Origin: Nocardioides alcanivorans
GTDB taxonomy: Bacteria; Actinomycetota; Actinomycetes; Propionibacteriales; Nocardioidaceae
Assembly: GCF_021555175.1 (NCBI RefSeq)
Contig: NZ_JAKGRW010000006.1
Location: forward strand, 1 to 64,000
Reading direction: 5' to 3'
DNA: 64,000 nt
The translations under genes were made by a program, and so were the position numbers. Of the stretch, positions 39,599 to 47,859 are shown piece by piece (the first letter of the stretch is position 1; each line of letters opens with the position of its first letter). The notes beneath the pieces are model-generated. The model was not told the DNA's origin, searched no databases, and saw nothing but the letters and a program-made list of their open reading frames with translations.

Positions 39599-40117
39599 AT
39601 GCAGATCAGCCTGGGAGACCACACGCCGTCCGTTTCCGCGAGCGCCTGGGTGGCGCCCAACGCGACCCTCGTGGGTGACATCACGGTGGGTGAGCGCTGC
39701 TCGATCTTCTACGGCGCGGTGCTGCGCGCGGAGTTCGACTCGATCACCATCGGCGACGGCAGCAACGTGCAGGACAACGCGGTCTTCCACGTCGACAACG
39801 ACTTCCCGATCGTGATCGGCGAAGGGGTCACGATCGGCCACGCGGCGGTCGTGCACGGGGCCACGATCGAGGACCATGCCCTGGTGGGGATGAACGCGAC
39901 GGTGATGAACGGTGCCCACATCGGCGCGGAGACCCTCATCGCAGGCGGCGCTGTCGTGCCCGAGGGCATGAAGGTGCCGCCCCGCAGCCTGGTCGCCGGG
40001 GTGCCGGCCAAGGTACGCCGCGAGCTCACCGACGCGGAGGTCGCCGGGTTGCACCGCAACGGTCCCGGCTACGAGCGCATCAGTGCGATGCACGCCGAGG
40101 CGCTCGCCCAGCAGTGA
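39599..40117 (+). CDS. gamma-carbonic anhydrase family / hexapeptide-repeat protein
   Basis: 172 residues. A left-handed beta-helix of hexapeptide repeats (N-A-T-L-V-G-D-I-T-V-G ... C-S-I-F-Y-G-A-V) runs for most of the chain. His residues at VFHVDND, TIGHAAVVHGATI match the zinc ligands of CamH/PaaY-type gamma-carbonic anhydrases. A C-terminal helix EVAGLHRNGPGYERIS closes the trimer. It may hydrate CO2 or be a metal-bound thioesterase, as in PaaY. It is divergent from dapF with a 59-base gap. Confidence 0.82.
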   Translation: MQISLGDHTPSVSASAWVAPNATLVGDITVGERCSIFYGAVLRAEFDSITIGDGSNVQDNAVFHVDNDFPIVIGEGVTIGHAAVVHGATIEDHALVGMNATVMNGAHIGAETLIAGGAVVPEGMKVPPRSLVAGVPAKVRRELTDAEVAGLHRNGPGYERISAMHAEALAQQ

Positions 40118-40178
40118 GCCCACTGCGAAACAGCGCAACACCCGCGATCTCGACCCGCAATACCCGCGACTTCGCTGA
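40118..40178. repeat. short repeat between convergent genes
   Basis: The motif ACCCGCGA occurs twice (about 40130 and 40159) within a stretch bounded by GCGAA and TTCGC, between the convergent carbonic anhydrase and miaA genes. It may form a weak stem; no function is claimed. Confidence 0.35.
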
Positions 40179-41108
40179 TCAGCCGACGACGTGCGCGACC
40201 ACCTGGTCGACCAGGTCGGGTGCGTCCCAGTCGAACCAGGTGATCCGCGGGTCCTTCTTGAACCACTGGTCCTGTCGTTTCGCGAAGCGCCGGGTCGCGA
40301 TGACCGTGCGCTCACGGGCCTCGGCCTCGGTGAGGTCACCGGCAAGGTGGGCCAGCACCTCCGGGTAGCCAATGGCCCGTGAGGCGGTCCGGGCACTGGC
40401 CAGTCCGCGTGCCGCGAGCGACCGCACCTCCTCGACGAAACCTGCCTCGAACATCTCGGCCACGCGTTGGGTGATGCGGGTCAGGAGGATGTCGCGGTCG
40501 ATGGCGACGCCCACCTGCACCGCACCCTCGAGTGCGTAGTCGAGCCTGGGCAGCGTGGTGGAGAACCTGTGCCCGGTCAGCTGCACGACCTCGAGCGCGC
40601 GGACGATGCGCCGACCGTTGGAGACGAGGATCCCGGCAGCCGCCTCCGGATCTGCCTGCGCCAGCCGGGCGTGCAGTGCAGCCGGCCCGTCCTGGGCCAG
40701 TTCCGCCTCGAGCTCGGCCCGCAACGCCGGATCCGTGCCGGGGAACTCGAAGTGGTCGAGCACGGCGCGGGTGTAGAGAGCCGAACCCCCGACCAGGATC
40801 GGCACCCGCCCCCGGTGCCGGATGTCGTCGACCGTGTCCCGGGCCGACTGCTGGAAGTCCGCGACGCTGGCGGTCTCCTCGATCTCCATGAGGTCCAGCA
40901 AGTGGTGCACGATGCCGCGCCGCTGCGCGACCGGAAGTTTCGCCGTACCGATGTCCATGCCGCGATAGACCTGCATCGCGTCGGTGTTGACGATCTCGCC
41001 GCCCAGCCGCTCCGCCAGCCCCAGCGACAAGCCGGTCTTGCCTGCGGCTGTCGCGCCGACGACCGCGACGACCGGCGGGGTCCGGGTGACGGGATGGGAG
41101 CAGGCCAT
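40179..41108 (-). CDS. miaA: tRNA dimethylallyltransferase
   Basis: 309 residues, intact. It adds the dimethylallyl group to A37 of tRNAs reading UNN codons. The P-loop is AVVGATAAGKTGLSLGLA, then NTDAMQVYRGMDIGTAKLP, HHLLDLME and the DSQ-equivalent region. GSALYTRAVLDHFEFPGTD and SRAIGYPEVLAHL are further family marks. Start ATG 41108 (MACSHPVTRTPP). Its product is the substrate of MiaB encoded at 55.8-57.4 kb; here the two genes are separated by the IS element, the molybdenum locus and the thiolase operon. The promoter faces the gene at 41175 (66 bases). Confidence 0.96.
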   Translation of the reverse strand: MACSHPVTRTPPVVAVVGATAAGKTGLSLGLAERLGGEIVNTDAMQVYRGMDIGTAKLPVAQRRGIVHHLLDLMEIEETASVADFQQSARDTVDDIRHRGRVPILVGGSALYTRAVLDHFEFPGTDPALRAELEAELAQDGPAALHARLAQADPEAAAGILVSNGRRIVRALEVVQLTGHRFSTTLPRLDYALEGAVQVGVAIDRDILLTRITQRVAEMFEAGFVEEVRSLAARGLASARTASRAIGYPEVLAHLAGDLTEAEARERTVIATRRFAKRQDQWFKKDPRITWFDWDAPDLVDQVVAHVVG

Positions 41109-41174
41109 GGCACTAGTGTTCCAAACAGCACGGGGCGCGATCAGACGCGGCCCGACCTCGGACAGGAGCAACTG

Positions 41175-41399
41175 ATGGGCTTCCTCGACAAGTTGAAGGG
41201 CAAGGGCGACGGCCTCAAGGAGAAGGCCGCCGACGCCGTCGACAAGCACGGCGACAAGATCTCCGACGGCATCGACAAGGCAGCCGACTTCGTCGACAAG
41301 AAGTCCGGGGGCAAGCTCGGCGACAAGGCGGACGCCGTGGCGGAGAAGGCCAAGGACGCGCTCGACAAGCTCGACGGCAAGGACGACGACATCAAGTGA
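41175..41399 (+). CDS. small MT0933-type antitoxin-like protein, no toxin partner
   Basis: 74 residues, almost all charged amphipathic helix: MGFLDKLKGKGDGLKEKAA then repeated D-K-x-x-D-x-I-D-K-A-A-D-F-V-D-K-K-S-G-G-K-L-G-D-K. This is the pattern of the MT0933 (Rv0909-like) antitoxin family. Start ATG 41175 has CAGGAG seven bases upstream. No toxin-like gene adjoins it, so it is either an orphan or a stress/structural protein of the same fold. A strong terminator follows, then the IS element. Confidence 0.75.
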   Translation: MGFLDKLKGKGDGLKEKAADAVDKHGDKISDGIDKAADFVDKKSGGKLGDKADAVAEKAKDALDKLDGKDDDIK

Positions 41400-41406
41400 C
41401 CGTCTG

Positions 41407-41435
41407 CCCGCGGAGCCGTACGCCGGCTCCGCGGG
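41407..41435 (+). terminator. terminator after the antitoxin-like gene
   Basis: Perfect 12-bp arms at 41407-41418 and 41424-41435, loop of 5, eight bases after the stop. Confidence 0.8.
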
Positions 41436-41459
41436 CACCGCACGAGATCACCGGGGTTG

Positions 41460-42686
41460 ATGCTCCTATGTCTTGTCAAGCCGCGTCGCAGAGGTCTTCT
41501 TGAGGTGGTTTTCTGCTGCTGGTCTCAGCGATTGTGGGCAGTAGGCAGCGGTAGACCTGTCGGGCGAGGTATCGCTTCAGGCAGCGCATGATCTCGGGCT
41601 TGGTCTTGCCCTCGGCGGTGCGTCGCGCAACGTAGATCTTGGTCGGCTCGTGCCAATGCATCCGCGTGACGACGGCCCGGTGCAGGGCTGCGTTGGCTCG
41701 GCGGTCACCGCCGCGGTTGAGCCGGTAACGCGTCGTCTTTCCCGACGAGGCGGGCACGGGGTTCGTACCGCACAGGGCCGCGAACGCGGCCTCGCTGCGC
41801 AGCCGGTCGGGGTTGTCCCCCGCGGCGAGCAGCAGTGCTGCGGCCGTGTCTGGGCCGACGCCGGTGAGCTCGACGAGCGTGGGCGCGACAGCGGCTGTGA
41901 GGCGATCCAGATGCTCGCGGAGCTCCTTGGCCTCGGCTCGCAGTGTGAGGGCGCGACGAGCCAGCAGCCGTAGAGCGTGTTTGGCGGCCGACAGGGGTGT
42001 GGTGAGGTCGCCTGGTCGCAGTGCGGCGCACCGCTCCAACAATCTGGCCAGACCCAGATCGGTAAGTGATTCGCGCAGTTCGTCTGGGGCGGTGACCAGG
42101 ACGGCCTTGAGCTGGTTGACCGCCTGTGTCTGCGCTTTGACCGCGGAGTCGCGGGTCATCTTGAGCATGCGGATGACCTCGACTTGGTCATCACCGTTCT
42201 TGGGGGTGCCGGTCGCGGTACCGGCCAGCACGGCCCTCGCGGCGGACTCGGCGTCGATGGGGTCGGACTTGCCCTTGCGGTGACGGGTGCTGCGGTCAGG
42301 CCGATTGACCTCGACGACACGCTCGCCGCAGCGACGCAGGTAGCGGGCGAGCCCCGCTCCGTAGGAGCCGGTGCCTTCGATTCCGAACGCTTCGACCTGT
42401 CCCAGGTCGTAGGCCCATCGGCGTAGTTGCTCATAGCCGGCAGCGGTGGCCGGGGTGGCCAGTTCGGCCACCCAGCGGCCCAGCGCATTCAGCGCTACGG
42501 CGACGTGCGAGTCCTTGTGGGTGTCGACCCCGATCGTGACGGTGTTGGCGGGCGTGGTGGTGACGTCAGTGGTGGTAGCAGGCATGCTGGTGATGGCCTT
42601 CTCTCGCTGGCAGGCGGGTATGGGTCACCGCCGGTCGGGCGGGCGGACACGACTGCGACGAGGCTCAGTAAAGCCATGCTCCTATG
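41460..42686 (-). mobile_element. IS110-type insertion sequence (limits provisional)
   Basis: An 11-bp perfect direct repeat (ATGCTCCTATG) occurs at 41460-41470, just beyond the transposase stop, and at 42676-42686, about 90 bases ahead of the transposase start. I use it as provisional limits. IS110 elements lack terminal inverted repeats and carry a non-coding end that makes a bridge RNA. If that end is of usual length, the left end may instead lie near 42780. The element lies between the terminator at 41407-41435 and the PadR gene. Confidence 0.65.
41476..42585 (-). CDS. IS110-family transposase (DEDD recombinase)
   Basis: 369 residues, intact. The N-terminal RuvC-like DEDD domain shows IGVDTHKDSHVAVALN, GIEGTGSYGAGLARYL and KGKSDPIDAESAARA. 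The C-terminal Tnp_20 domain has LVELTGVGPDTAAALL and the serine region GTNPVPASSGKTTRYRLNRGG, followed by RRANAALHRAV. IS110 transposases are guided by an RNA from the element's own non-coding end, probably upstream at 42586-42780. The full-length frame suggests a recent insertion. Confidence 0.95.
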   Translation of the reverse strand: MPATTTDVTTTPANTVTIGVDTHKDSHVAVALNALGRWVAELATPATAAGYEQLRRWAYDLGQVEAFGIEGTGSYGAGLARYLRRCGERVVEVNRPDRSTRHRKGKSDPIDAESAARAVLAGTATGTPKNGDDQVEVIRMLKMTRDSAVKAQTQAVNQLKAVLVTAPDELRESLTDLGLARLLERCAALRPGDLTTPLSAAKHALRLLARRALTLRAEAKELREHLDRLTAAVAPTLVELTGVGPDTAAALLLAAGDNPDRLRSEAAFAALCGTNPVPASSGKTTRYRLNRGGDRRANAALHRAVVTRMHWHEPTKIYVARRTAEGKTKPEIMRCLKRYLARQVYRCLLPTIAETSSRKPPQEDLCDAA

Positions 42687-42833
42687 AGGTCACTGCCCGC
42701 CAGACCGGTGGTTTGGTCGTCCCCACCAGCCGGGTCGACAGATCAACCCAAAGGCACCCGGGGGCCGGTCGTTAGATGGGTCAGACCCGGCCGGTGGCGA
42801 CACATTCATACTCGCAGTCGATAGGGTCAGTCC
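42586..42833. other. non-coding IS end / candidate bridge RNA region and PadR promoter
   Basis: 248 bases with no gene. It contains the second ATGCTCCTATG copy, GC-rich hairpin-prone sequence around 42740-42800, and presumably the promoter of the PadR gene. The stretch is the expected position of an IS110 bridge RNA (transcribed with the transposase, minus strand). I could not fold it. Confidence 0.4.
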
Positions 42834-43376
42834 GTGCCGTCACAGGAGGCTCCGCTGCTGACCCTCATCGAGGCCGCCGTGCTCGGCCTGCTGGTCGACC
42901 GGCCCCAGCACGGATTCGAGCTGGCCAAGGCGTTCGAACGCGACAACTGGCTGGGGGAGATCTTCACCACGCAGCGACCGGTGGTCTACCGGGCGCTCAA
43001 CACGTTGGAACGCAAGGGCCTGCTCACCGAGGAACGCAGGGAGGCGTCCAGCCGCGGCCCCGCGCGCACCGTGCTCCGATGCACCTCGGACGGCAGCATC
43101 GCCTTCCAGGAGTGGCTGGAGACACCGGTGCGTCACCTGCGGGACGTGCGGTTGGAGCTGCTGATCAAGTTGGCGCTCCACGAGCACCACGGGCTCGATG
43201 TCCAGCCGTTCATCTCTCGGCAGATCGAGCACTTCCGACCGATCCACGACGCCCTGCAGGTCAGCCCCACTCCCACAGACGGCACCGGACGCCAGCTCGC
43301 CCTGTGGCGCAAGGAGGCCTCACACACGGTGATGCGGTTCCTGGAGAAGCTCCGGGAAGGTCCTGCGCGGCCCTGA
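42834..43376 (+). CDS. PadR-family transcriptional regulator
   Basis: 180 residues from GTG 42834. The winged helix is at the N-terminus: LTLIEAAVLGLLVDRPQHGFELAKAFE and VVYRALNTLERKGLL. The C-terminal helical part (about 100-180) is the dimerisation domain. PadR proteins often control efflux pumps or detoxification genes and bind their own promoter. It lies convergent to moeA, 12 bases apart, and its promoter is next to the IS element. The target genes are unknown. Confidence 0.88.
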   Translation: MPSQEAPLLTLIEAAVLGLLVDRPQHGFELAKAFERDNWLGEIFTTQRPVVYRALNTLERKGLLTEERREASSRGPARTVLRCTSDGSIAFQEWLETPVRHLRDVRLELLIKLALHEHHGLDVQPFISRQIEHFRPIHDALQVSPTPTDGTGRQLALWRKEASHTVMRFLEKLREGPARP

Positions 43377-43388
43377 CCCGAGCCAGCG

Positions 43389-44597
43389 CTAGGGGCCGAG
43401 CAGCCACACGGTGACGAGTTCACCGCGCTTGAGGTGAGTTGCCTCCTCCGGGACGTCGATGAGGCAGTCCGCGCCAGCGAGCCAGCTCAGGAAGTGCGAG
43501 CCCGGCGGGCCAGCGAGACTCACGGTGCCCTGGCGGGGGTCGAGGTAACCGCGCCGGAACTGTCGCTTCCGAGCAGGAGCGTCCAGTGATTCGGCAAGTT
43601 CGGCGGTCACCTGTCGCCGCTGCGTGTTGCGATGACCCATCGCCGCCCTGATCGCCGGCCGCAGGAACACCTCGAAGGACACCAGTGAGCTGACTGGATT
43701 GCCCGGAAGGGTCACGACGGGGACTCCTTCGTAGGTGCCGGCGCCTTGTGGCATCCCGGGCTGCATCGCGACCTTGGCGAACTCCACACCACATCCGGTC
43801 AGTGCTTGCTTCACGACTTCGTGGGTTCCTGCGCTGACGCCTCCCGACGTGACCACCAGATCATGGTCGACCAGTTCGGCGAAGGCAGCCCGGAAGTGCG
43901 CGACGTCGTCATGCACGAAGTGCACCGTGTCGACGAGCGAGCCCGCCTCTCGCAACGCAGTCGCCAACATGATCGAGTTCGACTCATAGACCTGTCCGGG
44001 CTGGACCCCGTTGCCCGGTGCGACGAGCTCGGTTCCGGTCGAGAGCACCGCGATGCGCAATGGACGACGGACCTCGAGCTCGACCATGCCCAACGCTGCT
44101 GCCAGCCCCACCTGGCTGGCGCCCACGGTGACGCCGGTGGGGAGGACGACCTGGCCGGCCTCCACGTCGACGCCAGCACGGCGCAGGTGGGCACCCACCG
44201 CTGGAACCTCGTCGATGCGGACCAAGTGGGCGTCGCCGTCGGTCGACTCGACCGGGATGACGGCGTCTGCCCCCTCCGGCATGAGGGCCCCGGTCATGAT
44301 GCGGTGGGCGGTTCCCGGTTCGAGGCGTGGTACGTCGACGCGGCCGGCCGGGATGTCGGTTGTCACCGGCAGCGAGACAGGGACGCTGACGATGTCGGCC
44401 ACGCGTACGGCGTACCCGTCCATCGCGGAGTTGTCGAAGAGCGGCAGCGGCAAGGGGGCCCTGACATCGGTGGCCAGCGCTCGCCCGACCGCGTGCTCGA
44501 GCGGGACCAGGTCCGGCTCGGTGGGAGCGATCAAGTCAGCGACCAGCCGGGCGTGCTCCTCCACTGGACGCATCATGTCGTTGCTCACGGTTGACAC
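43389..44597 (-). CDS. moeA: molybdopterin molybdenumtransferase
   Basis: 402 residues. It inserts molybdate into adenylylated molybdopterin, the last step of Moco synthesis. Motifs are FDNSAMDGYAVR, the MPT-binding MoCF domain STGTELVAPG ... VTSGGVSAGTHE, and LPGNPVSSLVSFEVFLRP. It is the last gene of the modA-modB-modC-moeA run on the minus strand, 29 bases after modC. Having moeA with the transporter links Mo uptake directly to cofactor loading. Confidence 0.95.
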   Translation of the reverse strand: MSTVSNDMMRPVEEHARLVADLIAPTEPDLVPLEHAVGRALATDVRAPLPLPLFDNSAMDGYAVRVADIVSVPVSLPVTTDIPAGRVDVPRLEPGTAHRIMTGALMPEGADAVIPVESTDGDAHLVRIDEVPAVGAHLRRAGVDVEAGQVVLPTGVTVGASQVGLAAALGMVELEVRRPLRIAVLSTGTELVAPGNGVQPGQVYESNSIMLATALREAGSLVDTVHFVHDDVAHFRAAFAELVDHDLVVTSGGVSAGTHEVVKQALTGCGVEFAKVAMQPGMPQGAGTYEGVPVVTLPGNPVSSLVSFEVFLRPAIRAAMGHRNTQRRQVTAELAESLDAPARKRQFRRGYLDPRQGTVSLAGPPGSHFLSWLAGADCLIDVPEEATHLKRGELVTVWLLGP

Positions 44598-44626
44598 CTC
44601 ATCTCGTTGACTCCGTTCGGCCCGTG

Positions 44627-45715
44627 CTAGTTCGGATAGATGGAGACCTCGAGCGCCTTGACCACGGCATGGACCTGTTGGCCCGGGACCAGATCCAGTT
44701 CGGCGATGACCGCGGCAGTGACCTCCGCAGCGAGGTGGACTCCTGACGGAGCGGTGCCGTGGACCCGCACGGTGGGCCCACGAGGTTCGAGTTCACGAAC
44801 GGTGAGCGGGAGTGCGTTGCGCGGGCTACCACCGGGTGGATCGAGGTGGAGCGCCACCGACTTCGGCGAGAAGGCCGCGACGGCATGCTCACCGACGCGG
44901 GTGCCCTCATGTGCGATGCCCTGCATCTCGAAGCCGTCGGCCAGGCGTACCCCTCCAGCGGTGGCAACGCCGGGACAGAGGTTGAGATCGGCCAGTCGGG
45001 CACCGAAGGTGCTGCGCGGACGGGTCAGGACGTCCGCGGTCGCACCGACCTCGACGACCAGGCCACCTTCCATGATCACCACCCGGTCGGCCAGCATCAG
45101 GGCATCGAGGACGTCATGGGTGACGATGATCGCGGTCCGGTCCACCAGCACGCGGCGGAGCAGTTGCCGCATGGCGGGCATCATGGTCACGTCCAGGGCG
45201 GCCATCGGTTCATCGAGCAGCAACAGGTCCGGCTCGGCAGCCAGGGCGCGGGCGATCGAGATGCGTTGCGCCTGCCCTCCGGACAGCTGGGCCTGCTTGC
45301 GCCCGGCGAACTCAGAGGCGTCCACGGCTTCGAGCCAGCGGAGCGCCCTGGCCCGCGCCTCGCGTCTCGGCACCCCGGTGCTGCGCGGGCCGAAGGCGAC
45401 GTTCTCCAGGACCGACAGATGAGGAAAGAGCAAGGGGTCCTGGGCCATCAACGCGATGCCCCGTGCGTGCGGTGGCAGCCAGCGCCCGGTGTCGAACAGG
45501 GTCCGGCTGCCCAGCTGTGCTCGGCCGCTGTCGGGACGGAGCAGACCGGCGAGCAAGCCGATGACGGTCGACTTCCCGGCGCCGTTGGGTCCGAGCAGGG
45601 CGACCGTCTCCCCCGCGGCGACCTCGAGCTGCACGTCGACCCGACGCTCCTGGTGGGTGGCGTTGAGACTCAGGGCCGTGGAGGCGACGCCGTCGGTGCG
45701 CGGTTGGTCGTTCAC
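44627..45715 (-). CDS. modC: molybdate ABC transporter ATP-binding protein
   Basis: 362 residues. Walker [17 protein letters not shown]-loop [14 protein letters not shown], signature [15 protein letters not shown], Walker [14 protein letters not shown]. The C-terminal 130 residues form a TOBE/Mop-type domain ([16 protein letters not shown] ... [21 protein letters not shown]) that binds oxyanion and regulates the pump. It overlaps modB (ATGA). Confidence 0.95.
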   Translation of the reverse strand: MNDQPRTDGVASTALSLNATHQERRVDVQLEVAAGETVALLGPNGAGKSTVIGLLAGLLRPDSGRAQLGSRTLFDTGRWLPPHARGIALMAQDPLLFPHLSVLENVAFGPRSTGVPRREARARALRWLEAVDASEFAGRKQAQLSGGQAQRISIARALAAEPDLLLLDEPMAALDVTMMPAMRQLLRRVLVDRTAIIVTHDVLDALMLADRVVIMEGGLVVEVGATADVLTRPRSTFGARLADLNLCPGVATAGGVRLADGFEMQGIAHEGTRVGEHAVAAFSPKSVALHLDPPGGSPRNALPLTVRELEPRGPTVRVHGTAPSGVHLAAEVTAAVIAELDLVPGQQVHAVVKALEVSIYPN

Positions 45716-46506
45716 AGCGCGCTCCGTCTGCCGCGGACCAGCCCGATGACGAGGACCGCGACCACCACCAGCACCAGCGACAGCGCGACCGCCGCGTCGG
45801 GGTCCGTCTCGCGTTGCAGGTAGATCTCCAACGGCAGGGTGCGGGTGACCCCCTGGAGGCTGCCGGCGAAAGTGATCGTGGCCCCGAACTCACCGAGGCA
45901 ACGGGCGAAGGAGAGGATCGCGCCCGACGCGAGCCCGGGCAGCACCAGCGGCAGCGTCACCCGCCGCAGCACCGTGGTCGGGCGAGCGCCCAGGGTCGCA
46001 GCAACGAGTTCGTAGCGTTGTCCTGCCGTGCGCAGCGCACCTTCGAGGCTGACCACCAGGAACGGGAGGGCGACGAAGGTCTGGGAGAGCACGACGGCGG
46101 TCGTGGAGAAGGCGATCTGGATGCCGAGCACGTCCAAGTGCTCACCGAGCAATCCGCGGCGTCCGAACGTGTAGAGCAGCGCGATGCCGCCAACCACTGG
46201 CGGCAGAACCAGGGGAAGCAGCACCAACGAGCGGAGGATTCCCTGACCGACGAACGAGGTGCGCGCGAGCAACAGCGCCATCGGCACCCCCAGCAGCACG
46301 CACAGGATCGTGCTCGTTGCGGCGGTCCGCAGACTGAGTTGGAGCGCGGCGACCGAGGACTCAGAGGTGATGAGGGTGATGAAATTGCCCCAGTCGACCC
46401 GCATCCCCAGCGCGACGAGCGGGAGCAGCACGAAGGCTGCTCCCGCCGCCGCGGGCACGAGCACCCATGCTGGCAGCGCTGAGTAGTCGTGGCCGCGTCT
46501 CGTCAC
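45712..46506 (-). CDS. modB: molybdate ABC transporter permease
   Basis: 264 residues with about six membrane helices. The coupling motif EAA is in [36 protein letters not shown] sequence, and [15 protein letters not shown] is the ModB hallmark. Gap to modA is 14 bases; its stop overlaps the modC start. Confidence 0.95.
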   Translation of the reverse strand: MTRRGHDYSALPAWVLVPAAAGAAFVLLPLVALGMRVDWGNFITLITSESSVAALQLSLRTAATSTILCVLLGVPMALLLARTSFVGQGILRSLVLLPLVLPPVVGGIALLYTFGRRGLLGEHLDVLGIQIAFSTTAVVLSQTFVALPFLVVSLEGALRTAGQRYELVAATLGARPTTVLRRVTLPLVLPGLASGAILSFARCLGEFGATITFAGSLQGVTRTLPLEIYLQRETDPDAAVALSLVLVVVAVLVIGLVRGRRSAL

Positions 46507-46520
46507 TGGCAGTCCTTGGG

Positions 46521-47300
46521 TCAGGGCTGACCGAAGCCAGCAGCGGCAAGCACGCCCTGACCCACTGAGCCGAGGACGTAGTCGACGAACGCCTGCGCGA
46601 GGTCGCCGTGCTCGGAGTCCTCCAGAGCAGCGATCGGGTAGTTGTTGACGGCTTCGGCCGACTCCGCGAACTCGACGGCCGTCACCGCATCTCCCGCATT
46701 CTTGGCGTCGGTGACGTAGACGAGCCCGGCGTCGGCCTCGCCGCTGGTGACCTTGTTGAGCACGTCGGTCACCGAGGACTCCTCGCTCGCCGGGGCGATG
46801 TCCACGCCGGCAGCCTCCTCCACCCGGGTGGAGGCAGCCCCGCAGGGAACCTCGGGAGCGCAGAGCACGACCGTCAGATCGTCGTTGGCCAGGTCGGCCA
46901 GACTGGTGATGCCCTCGGGGTTGCCGGGCTCGGTGACGATGGTGAGCACGTTGGTCGCAAACAGCTCGGGGTCTTCAGCAGTCAGGTCGTCATCGGTGGC
47001 CTTGGTCATGTTGTTCTCGTCGGCCGAGGCGAACACGTCGGCCGGCGCACCCTGCTGGATCTGCGCGACCAGGTCCGAAGATCCAGCGAAGTTGAAGTTC
47101 ACCGTGACGCCGTCGTTCTCGGCCTCGAACTTCTCGCCGATCTCAGTGAACGTCGAGGTGAGCGAAGCAGCGGCGAACACGGTCAAGGTCACGTCCTTGT
47201 CGGAGCCGGACCCATTGTCGTCGTCACCACACGCCGTCAGGCCTCCCGCCAGCAGCAGAGCGACCGCGGCCAGGGCCGGGCCTCGCAAGATTCGTTTCAT
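46521..47300 (-). CDS. modA: molybdate-binding lipoprotein
   Basis: 259 residues. The lipobox is LTAC ([14 protein letters not shown]). The mature protein starts [17 protein letters not shown], then [26 protein letters not shown], the oxyanion-binding loops of ModA/Wtp[23 protein letters not shown] is the second binding loop. It binds molybdate or tungstate outside the membrane. ATG overlaps the stop of the upstream HTH-TOBE gene (ATGA). Confidence 0.96.
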   Translation of the reverse strand: MKRILRGPALAAVALLLAGGLTACGDDDNGSGSDKDVTLTVFAAASLTSTFTEIGEKFEAENDGVTVNFNFAGSSDLVAQIQQGAPADVFASADENNMTKATDDDLTAEDPELFATNVLTIVTEPGNPEGITSLADLANDDLTVVLCAPEVPCGAASTRVEEAAGVDIAPASEESSVTDVLNKVTSGEADAGLVYVTDAKNAGDAVTAVEFAESAEAVNNYPIAALEDSEHGDLAQAFVDYVLGSVGQGVLAAAGFGQP

Positions 47301-47701
47301 GGCATTCCTTCCAATCGTTCGACGACCACATTGGTCGACTTGATCACGGCGACAGCGACGCTGCCGGGTTCCAGACCGAGGTCACCAACGGCCTCGGTGC
47401 TCATCAACGAGACCACTCGGAACGGACCGCACTGAAGCTCCACCTGGGCCATCACCTTGTCGGCGGTCACCGCCGTGACCAGCCCGACGAACCGGTTGCG
47501 GGCCGAGCTGTCCCGGCTCGACGGATCAGGTCGGTCCTGGGCCAGCTCCTGGGCCAGCACCGCAAGGTCCGACCCAGCCACACACTTCCGGCCACCGTCG
47601 TCGAGGTGCTCCGGGATGCGTCCCGACGAGATCCAGCGTCGGACCGTGTCGTCACTGACACCCAGGAATCGAGCCGCATCCGCAATCCGTATCTGCTGCA
47701 C
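47297..47701 (-). CDS. HTH-TOBE molybdate-responsive regulator
   Basis: 134 residues from GTG 47701. An N-terminal excisionase/MerR-like HTH (IRIADAARFLGVSDDTVRRWISSGRIP) is followed by a TOBE/Mop domain (ARNRFVGLVTAVTADKVMAQVEL ... VVSLMSTEAVGDLGLEPGSVAVAVIKSTNVVVE). This is the compact one-HTH, one-Mop layout of actinobacterial mod regulators, unlike the larger E. coli ModE. It probably senses molybdate and controls the mod operon and perhaps the divergent secreted protein. It is the first gene of the operon and overlaps modA (ATGA). Confidence 0.88.
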   Translation of the reverse strand: MQQIRIADAARFLGVSDDTVRRWISSGRIPEHLDDGGRKCVAGSDLAVLAQELAQDRPDPSSRDSSARNRFVGLVTAVTADKVMAQVELQCGPFRVVSLMSTEAVGDLGLEPGSVAVAVIKSTNVVVERLEGMP

Positions 47702-47738
47702 CCGAGAACCGTAGCAGCGCCGTCTTTGCGACAGTTTT

Positions 47739-47825
47739 CGATCCAGTGAACCGATGATTCGGATCGTCTCGAACGTCGCCACAGTGCGTTCCTTTCCAGT
47801 AGTCTCAGTGTGACTATATCGTCAC
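47739..47825. promoter_or_regulatory. palindromes in the mod / molybdopterin-protein divergent promoter
   Basis: Two candidate operators lie in the 158-base divergent region. One is CGATCC...GGATCG at 47739-47766. The other is GTGAC-TATATC-GTCAC at 47810-47825, placed 35 bases before the + gene. The TATA core recalls ModE-type sites, but the regulator is of a different type, so linkage is inferred. Confidence 0.45.
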
Positions 47826-47859
47826 GAAGGATCGATTCAGGCAAGAAGAGAGGTTTCAG

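Noticed and set aside
41175..41459. Toxin-antitoxin pair
   Set aside because: Only the antitoxin-like gene is present; no toxin ORF before the IS element or on the other side.
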